A DNA stretch of 64,000 nucleotides from positions 682,001-746,000 of the forward strand of contig CDRNVI010000021.1 in the NCBI GenBank assembly GCA_977017575.1, given 5' to 3'. This document shows, one piece after another, positions 1 to 9,793 of the stretch. The stretch's first letter is position 1. Every line of letters starts with the position of its first letter. A program made the position numbers and the translations under genes. The DNA is from Paramoeba atlantica. Taxonomy: Eukaryota > Discosea. The notes beneath the pieces were generated by a model, which searched no databases, had not been told where the DNA came from, and saw only the letters and a list, made by a program, of their open reading frames with translations.

Positions 1-295
1 TGTCTCAGACAACTTACCACCTCTTTACACAGCCGGAGGGGTGCACTGCAACCGACCGTTGCATCGGGGTAAGGCGAGGCAGAGCCACGCCCAGTGGCCT
101 TCAAGGAGGGACACAGATGGCGCACAAACACCGATGAACAAAGGTTATTGGTGCACACGTCGGTGAAGACGACGCCGTCATACCAGGATTTTAAACAACA
201 GTCCGGTTTAACGTTCCGGGGGGAAATGATAACGGTTACAGGAATGCTACGTAGCTGCAGGAATGATAACTTTTGAAGATTGTCTTGAGTTTACC
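1..295. other. Unassigned sequence, possibly decayed repeat
   Basis: No convincing coding region. The stretch is GC-richer than the following intergenic DNA and runs directly into a recognisable SINE fragment, so it may be the diverged front part of the same or another SINE. I could not align a tRNA-like head here. Confidence 0.3.
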
Positions 296-450
296 GTACG
301 ATTCGTCGACGCAACGGGTTGGTAGCAGCACGTTGTTGCCGCCTTGTACTAACGAAAACAGGTAGAGGACTTCGGCCTCGAAACTTCCAAATCTATCTGT
401 GAAGGGTCTGGCTTGCCAGTGACCGATCGGAGCTATCCGGAATGATTTAG
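296..450 (+). mobile_element. SINE-1 3' fragment (diverged)
   Basis: Aligns by eye with the 3' part of the two better SINE copies near the right end of the window. Shared blocks include the TTCGTCGACGCA-type segment, the GGTAGAGGAC-TCGGCCTCG segment, the CTGTGAAGGG-CTGGCTTGCCAGTGACC segment and the terminal ATCCGGAATGATTT. It carries many substitutions and lacks the oligo(T) tail, so it is older than the other two copies. Confidence 0.7.
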
Positions 451-1031
451 TATGTTGAACCATTTCTAATTCAGAACGATTTTCTTCCGTGTCAGTTTCA
501 TCATCATGTCAGTTTGATCATAAAGTTGCGCCACACTGTTTTGTAGTTCTAAAATATAAATTGGTGTTCAATGGGTTATGTTCTGCGACATCATTTAAAT
601 TTCACGATGTAAGAAATTTTCATGGGGGGGGGAAGTTAAAAGCCCATGGGACATTGTAGACAAGCTAAACGAAACATAAAATATAGAATGTGCAACACGA
701 GGTATTACAACACTCAAGAAAAGGAAATTACGCCCAATGTCGATAGCATAGTGTACTTCAATAACTTGAGGATTTTCGAGAGAACTATAAATTGATCGAA
801 CTTTAAATCATTTATTCACCCCCCTTACTTCACCACCCCCCTTACTTCACCACAAAGTACGGGTCTTGGGCCAAAAAGTGGGGGCTAAATAAGGGGGTGG
901 TAACGTAATTTATTTTTATTAACGTTGCATAGCTTCGACAATAACTATACATACTGTACATGTATTTTGAACAATTTTTGGTGGGATTGTAAGGACTTTC
1001 AAGCATGTGAGCCGTGCTCTGTGAGGTCATA
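451..1031. other. AT-rich intergenic region upstream of the MYST gene
   Basis: No supported gene. It contains a G run near 625-634 and the small C/G foldback listed separately. A reading frame on the minus strand here is antisense shadow without recognisable content. Confidence 0.5.
817..900. repeat. Small foldback with tandem C-rich arm
   Basis: A 17-bp unit (CACCCCCCTTACTTCAC) occurs twice in tandem at 817 and 834. An inverted counterpart (TAAGGGGGTGG) closes the element at 890-900. This looks like a miniature inverted-repeat element of under 100 bp, about 130 bp upstream of the MYST start codon. Confidence 0.5.
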
Positions 1032-2549
1032 ATGTCGGCAAAGGCTTCTATTCCTACATCTGAGAATTCGTTGTGCATGACTTCCTCTACATTTCACCTT
1101 CGACAGAAGGTCCTAGCGCGGCAAAAAGGCTGTGAAATTTGGAAAAATGCTGTAATATGTGATAAATCTGTTCGCGACGGAGGAGTGGCTTGGTATTATG
1201 TGCACTGGCTGGACCAAAACCGAAGAATGGACGAGTGGGTTACGCAAGATCGACTTCGAGTTTCTGGCAACGCTCGACGTTTGCGTTTTTCTCCCGATTT
1301 AGAGTTGCTAAACGCTCCTTCCATGATCACACGTCGCCGAAGTAAAACTCTGAACGTGGAGAAAATACAAACCCCCGCTTATAGTCAGCCTTTGAAGAAA
1401 GAGACGTACCGACTTCCTAAACCACCTGTCCGCCCGCGTTACGATGACCGCGCCAAAAATGTTGCTTTGGTTCATTTTGGGGACTGGATACTTGAATCTT
1501 GGTATTACTCCCCTTACCCTCTATTACATCCCTCTATTGTGCCTTCTCACAGTACAGACTCAACCAAGGAGGGGGGGCGCAAAGTTTTTCGAAACTTTTT
1601 TAAACTTCAAGAACCAACAAATCTAAATATGTATGAAAATTCGGATACATGTGAAACACCATCACTACATAATTACGCTACCAACCCACCATTGTCCGTG
1701 GTAGGTAATCACTTGCCTCAACTATACATCTGTGAAAAGTGTTTAAAAGCCCACCTATCGGCTAGCGAACTGGAGGAATACCACACACCATACTGCACAT
1801 TTCAACATCCCCCGGGGAATGAAATCTATCGCGACACCGTACAGAATATACTCGTCTTCGAGGTCGACGGCGTCTCGCAACCTCACTACTGTGAGCGCCT
1901 GTGTCTACTCTCGCGCTTGTTTCTTGAGCACAAATGTGTGGAGTGGGACACCAGTCCTTTTCTTTTTTATATTCTAGCCCACGTGGACACTCACGGTCTC
2001 CATTTTTTGGGGTACTTTGCAAAAGAAAAGAACTCCCCGGAGAGCTATAATCTATCTTGTATTTTGATTCTGCCGCCGTACCAGTGCCGCGGATTTGGTC
2101 GATTCCTGATTGAGCTCAGCTACGCCCTTTCGAAGAGAGAAGGAGTCATCGGGACTCCAGAACGTCCTCTCAGTGATCTTGGATTGCGTAGCTACAGAAG
2201 TTATTGGCGGGATACTATTCTTGACCTTATTTTACTATGGGATGCGAACGATACAATGGACGTATCATTAAATTTTCTTGAGCGCGAAACTGGAATTTCT
2301 GTCAGAGATATCGTAGAAACGCTGCGATACTACGGTGTGATGGATCGCCCGGGAAGTGGGAAACTTTACCTTTCCGACAAGCTCCGACACGACCACTTCC
2401 GACGCAAAGCACTGCGTAGACTCAAGGAGAAAGACCACGCTTACTTTGACGCCTTTCTTGTTAACTTGCCCCAGAATGATCATCTAATCGAGATTGCAGA
2501 GCAAGATTACTTGTCCTACAGGTCTCCTGTGAAGAAACTCCACCTGTGA
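1032..2549 (+). CDS. MYST-family histone acetyltransferase with chromo/tudor-knot domain
   Basis: Predicted nuclear lysine acetyltransferase of the Esa1/Tip60/MOF type, transferring acetyl groups from acetyl-CoA to histone tails. Residues ~20-80 form a chromo barrel (W-YYVHW and RRMDEWV motifs). Residues ~233-256 carry the C2HC zinc finger (C-x2-C, then H and C). The acetyl-CoA loop is visible at ~343-360 (QCRGFGRFL), preceded by the active-site cysteine region LSCILILPP. The catalytic glutamate lies in GTPERPLSDLG. The C-terminal winged-helix part (DIVETLRYYGV) is also present, so the enzyme looks complete at 505 residues. I chose the ATG at 1032; a GTG six codons upstream opens the frame but is unlikely to be used. 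In kinetoplastids MYST enzymes act in silencing and transcription initiation at strand-switch regions; which paralogue this is cannot be told from sequence alone. Confidence 0.93.
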   Translation: MSAKASIPTSENSLCMTSSTFHLRQKVLARQKGCEIWKNAVICDKSVRDGGVAWYYVHWLDQNRRMDEWVTQDRLRVSGNARRLRFSPDLELLNAPSMITRRRSKTLNVEKIQTPAYSQPLKKETYRLPKPPVRPRYDDRAKNVALVHFGDWILESWYYSPYPLLHPSIVPSHSTDSTKEGGRKVFRNFFKLQEPTNLNMYENSDTCETPSLHNYATNPPLSVVGNHLPQLYICEKCLKAHLSASELEEYHTPYCTFQHPPGNEIYRDTVQNILVFEVDGVSQPHYCERLCLLSRLFLEHKCVEWDTSPFLFYILAHVDTHGLHFLGYFAKEKNSPESYNLSCILILPPYQCRGFGRFLIELSYALSKREGVIGTPERPLSDLGLRSYRSYWRDTILDLILLWDANDTMDVSLNFLERETGISVRDIVETLRYYGVMDRPGSGKLYLSDKLRHDHFRRKALRRLKEKDHAYFDAFLVNLPQNDHLIEIAEQDYLSYRSPVKKLHL

Positions 2550-2840
2550 GTAAACTCATGAAAACAAACTTACTTTAGAAGTCCCTTCCTGAGTGGAGGG
2601 TCAATGTGCAATTCTTGTTTCACTTACAAGTCTCTTCTCGGCGACCTCTCTTATACAGTGTACGAGTGTATGAGCAGTAAGAAAGTGTCATTCAAAAACT
2701 TTGCGCGCTTCTCCTTTTCTTATAATCTTTTTATTACATGATAAAAATTGCTATAGCCTACAAAGAGCAGCCAACTATGAGCGTACTAGTCGACGATTCG
2801 GTTCTTTTTCTTTGGTTTACCTTTTTCCACACACGTATTC

Positions 2841-3713
2841 ATGACGTTTGATACCGATACGGAATACGCCAAAGCAGAAGAATTAGTGATGGAACTCGAA
2901 AGCGAAGGCACGGAGGATTGGTCCTGTGGTGTTTTCGCCGATCGCATGTTGCAAGAGCCCTTCGCACGGCGTGTACTTCATTTCTTTCCCATGTTCTCGA
3001 GGTATCAACAGGCAAGATTGTTACTCTCTCTTGTGTACAACCCACCCCGACACGGGGACAAAATTCCACACTCTACACATGAACTTATACGACGTCATCG
3101 AACAGAAACCGTTCATATGAAAGGCGATGCATCAGCAAGGGAAGAACATGCAATACTTGATACCGATCAAAAACAGAAAGCAGATGTGAAAGAACAGGAG
3201 GAAAAAACAGTGCCGTTCCCTGGATTTGAAGTCACACGGAAGCTACCCGATTCTTTACCCACTGTTGTAGATCCGCTGGTGCAATGGGCAGCGGATATCG
3301 CCCATCAAGTTCTTGTTTTTCGAGGTCCACTCTGGCCAATGGAGAGCGATTTGATGGAATTTTCTCGACGCTTGATTAAAGGCTACGGCAGTGCTGAGAC
3401 GACAAAGTCGTTTTCCACGCTTCATGTGCACCATTCTGATGCACCTTTATTCAGCGATGAAAGATTTTCCTTTCACAAGGATTTAATACAAAACCCGAGC
3501 AGTATAGAAACTTCTTCTATCGAATATGGAGGTTGTTCAAAAGTACAGCAATTAATACAGGCTTCTCCGTCAAGCAATGAAGCCGAAGCCTTAGATTTAG
3601 AGGGCGAAGTTATGCGTCATCTGCGATGTAAGGATATATCCTCATGTACATGTTGTTATCACTGTCTTCAAGAGGTTCGGGATCATTGTAGCTTTTTGGA
3701 GGATCCATCTTAG
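2841..3713 (+). CDS. NELF-A-like (HDAg-domain-like) protein, tentative
   Basis: A 290-residue acidic protein. The N-terminal ~150 residues recall the folded N-terminal domain of negative elongation factor A: a segment RVLHFFPMFSRYQQARLLLS followed by a PPR turn parallels the CF-LS-VKLKLLL-HLPRR element of NELF-A. After a charged insertion, DPLVQWAADIAHQVL parallels its DPWVLMVADIL helix. The C-terminus holds a cysteine cluster (SSCTCCYHC). The match is by memory and eye only. NELF is not established in kinetoplastids, so an unrelated lineage-specific protein is equally possible. It starts at the first ATG after a T/C-rich tract and has a 291-bp gap to the upstream gene. Confidence 0.6.
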   Translation: MTFDTDTEYAKAEELVMELESEGTEDWSCGVFADRMLQEPFARRVLHFFPMFSRYQQARLLLSLVYNPPRHGDKIPHSTHELIRRHRTETVHMKGDASAREEHAILDTDQKQKADVKEQEEKTVPFPGFEVTRKLPDSLPTVVDPLVQWAADIAHQVLVFRGPLWPMESDLMEFSRRLIKGYGSAETTKSFSTLHVHHSDAPLFSDERFSFHKDLIQNPSSIETSSIEYGGCSKVQQLIQASPSSNEAEALDLEGEVMRHLRCKDISSCTCCYHCLQEVRDHCSFLEDPS

Positions 3714-3906
3714 GGAAAATTACTTGCCCAATTTACATCCACAGCATAACCGATACACGCAAATGCGATCGTCTACTTCAATTTTTTAATCACAGACGCG
3801 AAAACAAGTTTTTCATACATACACGTATCTACAAATGTAGAATACAAATGTACCTACAAATTTTTAACATTGATTTGCACTAATTCAATTATTTAAATGC
3901 CCACTA

Positions 3907-4599
3907 ATGAAATATACACGAAACATTCTTTTACGGTTCATTGTCTCTGTCGACAGTCCTGCACGCGCTTCTGCAAACCTTGGTAAGGTTCGCGGCGTAT
4001 CGCTTCCTCAAGAATATGATCTTGCTCGACTTATCGCTGAGGTTCATATGGGCTATACCACATGGACTAGTAAGACTCCAGCCTGCTCCTGGAAAGGTGT
4101 TAAATGCAATAAAGATGGTAACGTTGTAGATATTTATTGGTCGGGTTGCGATGACTTTATGAAGGGATTTCTACGGTGGGAATCTATTCCCACTACTGTG
4201 CTTCACTTCTCCGTCGCTGATAATGAACTCTATGGTCCGCTCTCGATTCATGATTTGCCCCGTGCATTGGACACATTCGATGCAAGTTATAACGCCCTGC
4301 AGGGTTCGATTGATTTGTCTGCTCTCCCGCCAGAGTTGGATACTTTTAATGTTCAATGGAATTCCTTGTCCGGCAGCATTGCTTTTGCAAAGTTGCCGTC
4401 AACCTTGACTACTCTCAACTTGTCATCAAACCGGTTTAGTGGTGAAGTAGAATTCTCCTCTCTTCCAAAAAATGTTGCTGAGCTATATTTGGATAATAAT
4501 TCGGAGCTCTCAGGGACGGTACGGAGAAACACCTTACCAGACAGTTTGTTGTCTCGAAGTTGGACGAAGACACAGATTACAGATAACTTGGACGCCTGA
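3907..4599 (+). CDS. Small leucine-rich repeat protein (family 1)
   Basis: A 230-residue protein with a plant-like N-terminal LRR cap (PACSWKGVKCN) followed by about five LRRs of the type L..F..S.N...G.I.L..LP. The region before the cap has the family signature KVRGVSLPQEYDLARLI, also found in the proteins starting at 17370 and 31413. The first ~15 residues are moderately hydrophobic and could be a weak secretion signal. The protein ends with a short non-LRR tail. Function unknown; such LRR solenoids usually bind proteins. The gene is isolated between the NELF-A-like gene and a MITE-like element. Confidence 0.8.
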   Translation: MKYTRNILLRFIVSVDSPARASANLGKVRGVSLPQEYDLARLIAEVHMGYTTWTSKTPACSWKGVKCNKDGNVVDIYWSGCDDFMKGFLRWESIPTTVLHFSVADNELYGPLSIHDLPRALDTFDASYNALQGSIDLSALPPELDTFNVQWNSLSGSIAFAKLPSTLTTLNLSSNRFSGEVEFSSLPKNVAELYLDNNSELSGTVRRNTLPDSLLSRSWTKTQITDNLDA

Positions 4600-4917
4600 T
4601 GTACAAAGTGAAGGCATGAAGGCGCAAAAAAATGAACTAAAAGGTTTTTTTCTACCTTAGTGGGTAAGCAAAGAGAGAATCAACGTGTCAGTCGTGGTCG
4701 TGTTCAACATGATCATAAAAAAGTAGAGTTCTTCCTTATTTTTACGAGCATGATAGCGTGCAATGAAGTTGATAACTTTTCGAGAAAAAACAAATTTAGC
4801 TTTTTTGAAGGTATTTTATGAGATCGAAAATTGTTGTCTTCACAGTACTTCTAGTATACTTCCTTCTAGGATTCTTCCTTCTTCCTTCTAGTATACAGTG
4901 TACTTTCTTTTCGCATA
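4600..4917. other. Intergenic, pyrimidine-rich direct repeats
   Basis: No gene. The motif CTTCTAGTATAC appears twice around 4848 and 4886, with TTCCTTCTAG repeats between, just left of the inverted-repeat element. Confidence 0.4.
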
Positions 4918-5297
4918 CAGTGCTCGTAAAAAATAATGTACGTAAAATTGCGTGACGTAAAAAATAATGTTTTTTTAATAATAGCCACTTTTTTTGGAAA
5001 TTTTTTCTTATGCCTTTTTTTGTGCACCCCTTTCTATGACTGACATCCGGTCACACCTTATTGTCGAAAGGTTTTTAAATAACTTATTTTCGGTCTGGAA
5101 TTTTCGAAGTATGCTATGTCTCATGTTTGGCGGTATTCTCTTTTTTAGTAGCAGTAGTTAGGTGTAGTCGGGTAATCGTTTTCTCAAGTCAGACATCTTT
5201 TTTTTCAGAAACACCATAAAAAATATTATATTTTTTTAAATAATGACCACAAATCGGTGGCCATTATTAAAAAATATATTATTTTTTACGAGCACTG
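4918..5297. mobile_element. MITE-like element with inverted ends
   Basis: The left end CAGTGCTCGTAAAAAATAAT is matched in inverse orientation by ATTATTTTTTACGAGCACTG at the right end. Homology between arms continues inward through TTTTTTAATAAT-G-CCAC blocks, with small gaps. The 380-bp element has no coding capacity. No target-site duplication is evident. It lies in the 5' leader region of the mevalonate decarboxylase gene, ending 76 bp before its ATG. Confidence 0.65.
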
Positions 5298-5373
5298 CAC
5301 TCTTTTCGACGTCGCATACTTTTCGAACTCCCTACTATCCCAGAAAAGCCAAATTTTATATCTCGCTCACATA

Positions 5374-6747
5374 ATGTCGTCAGAGCAAGCGCCATCTTGC
5401 GTCACTTGCATTTCCTCTATTAATATTGCTCTTGTGAAGTATTGGGGAAAACAAAACACAGTTGAGGGAAAACAACTTCATCTTCCTCTGCATGATTCCC
5501 TCAGTATCACACTTTCTCATGCCCACATTCACACCGTAACTACAGTGTCTATTCTTCACGATACCGATACCACTAGTCATACAGATCCATCATCGGAATC
5601 CGCCAGCCCTGGTGTGCTTCAGCTTTCGGAAAATTCTCCTTCTTCTTTAAATAACATTCGTTTTATTTTCAATGATGTTGAAACATCACCTCTTCCGGAG
5701 CGTATCTCTTCAGTCCTTTCTCACCTCCGCAATAGCATGGCGCATCCATCTTTGCCCCCGCTTGAGATTCGCACAAAAAATAATTTCCCAACGGGCGCCG
5801 GGATGGCTTCCTCTGCCAGCGGGAGTGCCGCACTTGCGGGTGCGCTTAAAACGCTTTTTCCAACCAGCGAGGTGAATCTCTCCGCACTTGCTCGGATTGG
5901 GTCCGGCAGCGCATGTCGGAGTACGCTCGGGGGCTTTGTTCGCTGGGATGCCTCCGCGCAAGAGTTAGAAAACTGTGTGAGCCAAATTGCCGGAGAACAT
6001 GATTGGCCCGATTTAAACATTCTTGGTTTGGTTATTTCTCAAGACAGGAAAGGGTCGGGAAGCACACAAGGTATGCAACATTCCGTCAATACGTCCCGTT
6101 TGATAAAGGATCGGGAGCAGTTGATTGTGCCCCAACGAATGCGTAAGCTGTGTGCTGCTATTGAGCAGAGAGATTTTTCTACTCTTGCGGCCATTACGAT
6201 GGCTGAAAGTGATGACTTGCATGCATTGTGTCATACCTCTTGTCCTCCTCTGCACTATCTGCTGCCTGAATCCTACGCAGTCATGCGACTCATACGTTCC
6301 TATAATCAGTTCAAGCAATCACAATGCCGTGAATCAAGGGATGCACAGTCACAACAAACTAGACACAAGCAGCAGGTTTTCGCTGCTTATACGTTTGATG
6401 CTGGTCCAAATCCGTTTTTACTTTGTGAAAGTGTCAACTTAGTGGAAATTCTATTTTTGCTTCTATGTTATTTTGGTGATTTATCTGATGAAAGGCTATT
6501 GATAGACCCCTCATGCAGTGTGCTGGCGCTTACAGAGCTTTCCTTCAGTAGCCTGAAAAAAACTGACATTGCTACTGAAACATCAGTAGAAAAACACTTG
6601 CGGAATATTTTGGATCCCACAGTTGTCAAAAAATTAGAAAATATAGTCAACGATGTAAAGGACTCTAGCGAAGCTTTTTTAGAACCTTCTCCGCTGCTTT
6701 ATCTTTATCATTTCCTACCCGGATCTTCTCCCTTCATAAAGCTATAA
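5374..6747 (+). CDS. MVD1: Diphosphomevalonate decarboxylase
   Basis: Catalyses the ATP-dependent decarboxylation of mevalonate diphosphate to isopentenyl diphosphate, the last step of the mevalonate pathway for sterols and prenyl groups. The family N-terminus is clear (ALVKYWGK, then LPLHDSLSITLS). The GHMP-kinase phosphate-binding loop is PTGAGMASSASGSAALA, followed by SGSACRSTLGGFVRW. SSTQGM-type and C-terminal YTFDAGPNPFLL motifs are present, the latter including the catalytic aspartate. 457 residues from the ATG at 5374, slightly longer than the usual ~390-400. The frame is open further upstream, but without an ATG and into the MITE. The C-terminal ~60 residues are less conserved in my reading. 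Confidence 0.95.
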   Translation: MSSEQAPSCVTCISSINIALVKYWGKQNTVEGKQLHLPLHDSLSITLSHAHIHTVTTVSILHDTDTTSHTDPSSESASPGVLQLSENSPSSLNNIRFIFNDVETSPLPERISSVLSHLRNSMAHPSLPPLEIRTKNNFPTGAGMASSASGSAALAGALKTLFPTSEVNLSALARIGSGSACRSTLGGFVRWDASAQELENCVSQIAGEHDWPDLNILGLVISQDRKGSGSTQGMQHSVNTSRLIKDREQLIVPQRMRKLCAAIEQRDFSTLAAITMAESDDLHALCHTSCPPLHYLLPESYAVMRLIRSYNQFKQSQCRESRDAQSQQTRHKQQVFAAYTFDAGPNPFLLCESVNLVEILFLLLCYFGDLSDERLLIDPSCSVLALTELSFSSLKKTDIATETSVEKHLRNILDPTVVKKLENIVNDVKDSSEAFLEPSPLLYLYHFLPGSSPFIKL

Positions 6748-6957
6748 GATCTCTCAAAGATGCTTTTTCATATTGGTCTTAGCGCAACGCGCTTCCTTAT
6801 CGTCAGTCTTACTATTTACTGCTGTTAAGTCATACCGCCTGCAATTTGGAATTGCGTGATTGAATATGATATCAATCTCAACAATCAGGGCAGACGTTCT
6901 TATACAAATGTAAAGCTTTTTCTACACTCTTATTCTTATTTATTCTTTTGGTTTGTT

Positions 6958-8112
6958 ATGTTGCCAGTCATATTGGCAGTTATACTCACTTGCGCTGACT
7001 CCGCACGTGTTTCCGATTCAGATCCGTGGACTCGCCAAAAACTTGTGTCTTCCGTTAAGGAGTTTACTGATTCACTACTCTTAAAGAATCAGAATGGGAC
7101 AGTCAAGTTGAATTATCCGATTTATTCCGAAAAAGAAACAATAATTGAACCACACAACGAATATGTATCTCTCAAATGGAACAAAATACGAGTCGGTCCT
7201 GCAAAAACCGGTCCGTTCGACCAAATGCTTTCCGGGTCCCCTCAATGGCGTGAACTTCCACGCACGACGAAACTCATCCATATTGCGAATAGCGACCTCA
7301 ACGGAACGATTACTTTTCCTACCCTAACTATCCTCAGTGACCTTGACATCTCTAATAATAAGCTTTCTGGAAGTGCAGATTTCCTTTCTCAAGCTCCAAA
7401 TTTAGTGCACGCCAATCTTAGCAATAACACATTCAGCGGATCTCTTCACACATCCACCCTGCCCAACACGCTCATCACTTTTAACATCTCCAAGAATCGA
7501 TTCAGCGGACCTCTGGATATGACATCCTTACCGCAAAGTCTTGAAGTCCTTGATCTAAGTAACAATGATTTTCACGGAAGTATTGTCTTAGATCGCCTCC
7601 CATGTCGACTCACGACGCTACTGCTCTTTTTCAATAACTTGAGCGGGCCCCTCGACCTTACTCATCTTTCCCATGATTTTTTATTTAATACAACGCGCCA
7701 ATGTTGTGTACCGCCGTGCAAGACTCAAAGCGGAAAGTTCGTAAGCATTCCTCAGTGTTTAAAATTGCTGGACGTCAGTCATAACGAATTTGAGGGAGAC
7801 CTGAACGTGCAGAACGTTCCATCTTCTCTTCAAGAACTTGATCTTAGCTACAATCGGTTCAGTGGAGAGCCATTACTGCCTAAGACAAAGTTGGCCCTTG
7901 TCAAGTTAGACATGAGTCATAACAGATTGTATGGGAATGCCCGTTTGATTGCATGTGGTGAGGAAATGGAAGTCAACCTCTCGTACAATTTCTTTTCTGG
8001 ATTTTTAATTCCACCGCGCGAGCCTGATGCAAACAAAATGTTGTATCCACAGAAACCCGAAACTGACTTGTTACTTGCTTTCAAGCGTAATCAAGGAGAA
8101 GAAGAGTCATAA
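6958..8112 (+). CDS. Secreted or membrane-anchored leucine-rich repeat protein
   Basis: 384 residues beginning with a good signal peptide (MLPVILAVILTCADSA). About nine LRRs of the plant-like type follow (LDLSNNDFHGSIVL, FNISKNRFSGPLDM). A short cysteine-rich interruption (QCCVPPCKTQ) sits in mid-solenoid, suggesting a disulphide-bonded loop in an oxidising compartment. It lacks the KVRG..LPQE signature of the three smaller LRR genes, so it is a different subfamily. The upstream frame is open to a GTG, but the ATG at 6958 directly follows a T-rich tract and gives the signal peptide. Possible cell-surface or secreted interaction protein; ligand unknown. Confidence 0.85.
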   Translation: MLPVILAVILTCADSARVSDSDPWTRQKLVSSVKEFTDSLLLKNQNGTVKLNYPIYSEKETIIEPHNEYVSLKWNKIRVGPAKTGPFDQMLSGSPQWRELPRTTKLIHIANSDLNGTITFPTLTILSDLDISNNKLSGSADFLSQAPNLVHANLSNNTFSGSLHTSTLPNTLITFNISKNRFSGPLDMTSLPQSLEVLDLSNNDFHGSIVLDRLPCRLTTLLLFFNNLSGPLDLTHLSHDFLFNTTRQCCVPPCKTQSGKFVSIPQCLKLLDVSHNEFEGDLNVQNVPSSLQELDLSYNRFSGEPLLPKTKLALVKLDMSHNRLYGNARLIACGEEMEVNLSYNFFSGFLIPPREPDANKMLYPQKPETDLLLAFKRNQGEEES

Positions 8113-8554
8113 TCCTTGTAGTTTCTGCGTGTTTTCTTGTTTATAAGAATTATTCAAACATGAGATAAATTATTTTATCTTGCCGCTTTATCAATTCTAT
8201 CGCGCATAAAATTAAATACTGGTAGTAAAAGGATATTTGTCGGGTTTTTCTCGGTTTCTTATAGCTTTTTTCTTTATCGTAATGCTTACTGTATAGTAAT
8301 TCTTGCCCGAAAGAGTTTTTATAATTCGTATTTTGGTGATATTCTGCGAGCTATTTGATCGCAAAATACATTCCTATCTCTTGTCCAATATCTTCGTGGA
8401 CTTGCCCAATCGTTAAACAATAAAACCTTTTTATTCTTTTTCTTTCTTTTTATTAAAAGGAATGATACTACCATACGCTTTTTAGAAAAAAGAATGTTCT
8501 CTACAATGAATTAAAGAATTTGTGTTCCTTAGATTATCTTTTCTATTCGTTATC
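8113..8554. promoter_or_regulatory. Intergenic region with candidate trans-splice acceptor
   Basis: A T-rich 442-bp spacer with no gene. A pyrimidine-rich stretch (TTTTTATTCTTTTTCTTTC) lies near 8428-8450, and an AG at 8531-8532 precedes the ATG at 8555 by 22 bp. If the genome trans-splices, this is a reasonable acceptor; the assignment is inference. Confidence 0.35.
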
Positions 8555-9793
8555 ATGTCTTACATTGCGCACGACCCTCAGGAGCTGCTTGACCACAATG
8601 AAACGTGGCTCGCACTTCAAGATGTTCCATTGCATAGCAAGGATGGGCATCTTGTTGACAAAGAGGACGTTTTGGAATGTCCAGAACTCGTAGAAAAGGA
8701 GAAGCAAGCCCATATGCTTCGCCAGCGTCAGTTACAGATCAAAGCTCACGGGGCCCCATCGCCAGAGTTTTACGCTGACAACACCGATGAGTCCATTCTT
8801 CCCGAGGTTCTGGGCGCTACCACCGATTTTGAGCAATCTCGAAAAAGGTATCGAATCAACGCTCCAAAAACAGATACTGTTCCGGAAACTTCGTGGGATC
8901 GATATCTTGCGCGACAACAGTCATCTTCAAAAACGACAAGACTAGTTGCGCAGCGAAGCGGAGAGTCCTACGCTGTGCAAGCGGATTACATTCCGCAAGA
9001 TGCTGAGGATTCGGATTCGCTTTTTAAAGATGAAATAGATACGATTGATTCACAATCGAATATCCCGCGTCGTACATTATCTTTCGTGGAACGGCAAACA
9101 ATGAAGAACCCGGAGGAATTTGCAAATTCATCTCGCGTACGCATCTCATCTGAAAAAGTTGACCGCATTCCGGTGGATCACCCGACAGATCGAATATCTA
9201 TTCCAGGAAGTCGACCCACGCACTTACAACCCTCGATGTTCTCCCGCAGCTTTCTTTCAATACCCAAAGAAGAGCGATTGAAAAGGTATCATGATGCCAA
9301 AGAACGTGCTCAGGCATTGCGAGGTCACATGAATGTACGTAAACCCGCATCGGATCAACAATCTTTTACTTCTTCACAACGCACAAGAAAACGTTATGAT
9401 GAAAAGGTTATTTCGAGTGGTGCAAATGTCAAAACCGAGACGGCGACGGAAAATACGCCGAATTCTTTTCTTGAATTTTATTTGAACCGCATTAAAACCG
9501 AACAACCTTCAACTTTGAAGCAGGAGTCTACCACTTACGCATCACAAATTGAAATAAAAAAGGAAATCGCTTCCGAGGGCAAAGAAAGTTCTAATCGTAT
9601 TGCATCTGCAACTGGTAACGCACCGGGTTTGGCACCGGATTATATGGAGGCACTACGTAAATCTACTGCTCAACCAACAAATACAAAATCCGATAAAGAA
9701 GAAAAATTCAGCAATGCACCTCAAGGTCGCGAGCACGTTGGAATATTTTCAATACTACAGTCCATTGATGACATTCCTCTAGAAGACAATTGA
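8555..9793 (+). CDS. Hypothetical acidic protein with clustered sumoylation-type motifs
   Basis: 412 residues, hydrophilic and apparently mostly disordered; I do not recognise it. The N-terminus (MSYIAHDPQELLDHNETWLA) looks ordered and could be a short conserved domain. The C-terminal 150 residues contain several psi-K-x-E tetrapeptides (VKTE, IKTE, LKQE, IKKE), the SUMO-acceptor consensus, within about 60 residues. The composition suggests a nuclear scaffold or chromatin-associated protein, but this is inference only. The ATG at 8555 is preferred over an upstream GTG in the same frame. Confidence 0.75.
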   Translation: MSYIAHDPQELLDHNETWLALQDVPLHSKDGHLVDKEDVLECPELVEKEKQAHMLRQRQLQIKAHGAPSPEFYADNTDESILPEVLGATTDFEQSRKRYRINAPKTDTVPETSWDRYLARQQSSSKTTRLVAQRSGESYAVQADYIPQDAEDSDSLFKDEIDTIDSQSNIPRRTLSFVERQTMKNPEEFANSSRVRISSEKVDRIPVDHPTDRISIPGSRPTHLQPSMFSRSFLSIPKEERLKRYHDAKERAQALRGHMNVRKPASDQQSFTSSQRTRKRYDEKVISSGANVKTETATENTPNSFLEFYLNRIKTEQPSTLKQESTTYASQIEIKKEIASEGKESSNRIASATGNAPGLAPDYMEALRKSTAQPTNTKSDKEEKFSNAPQGREHVGIFSILQSIDDIPLEDN

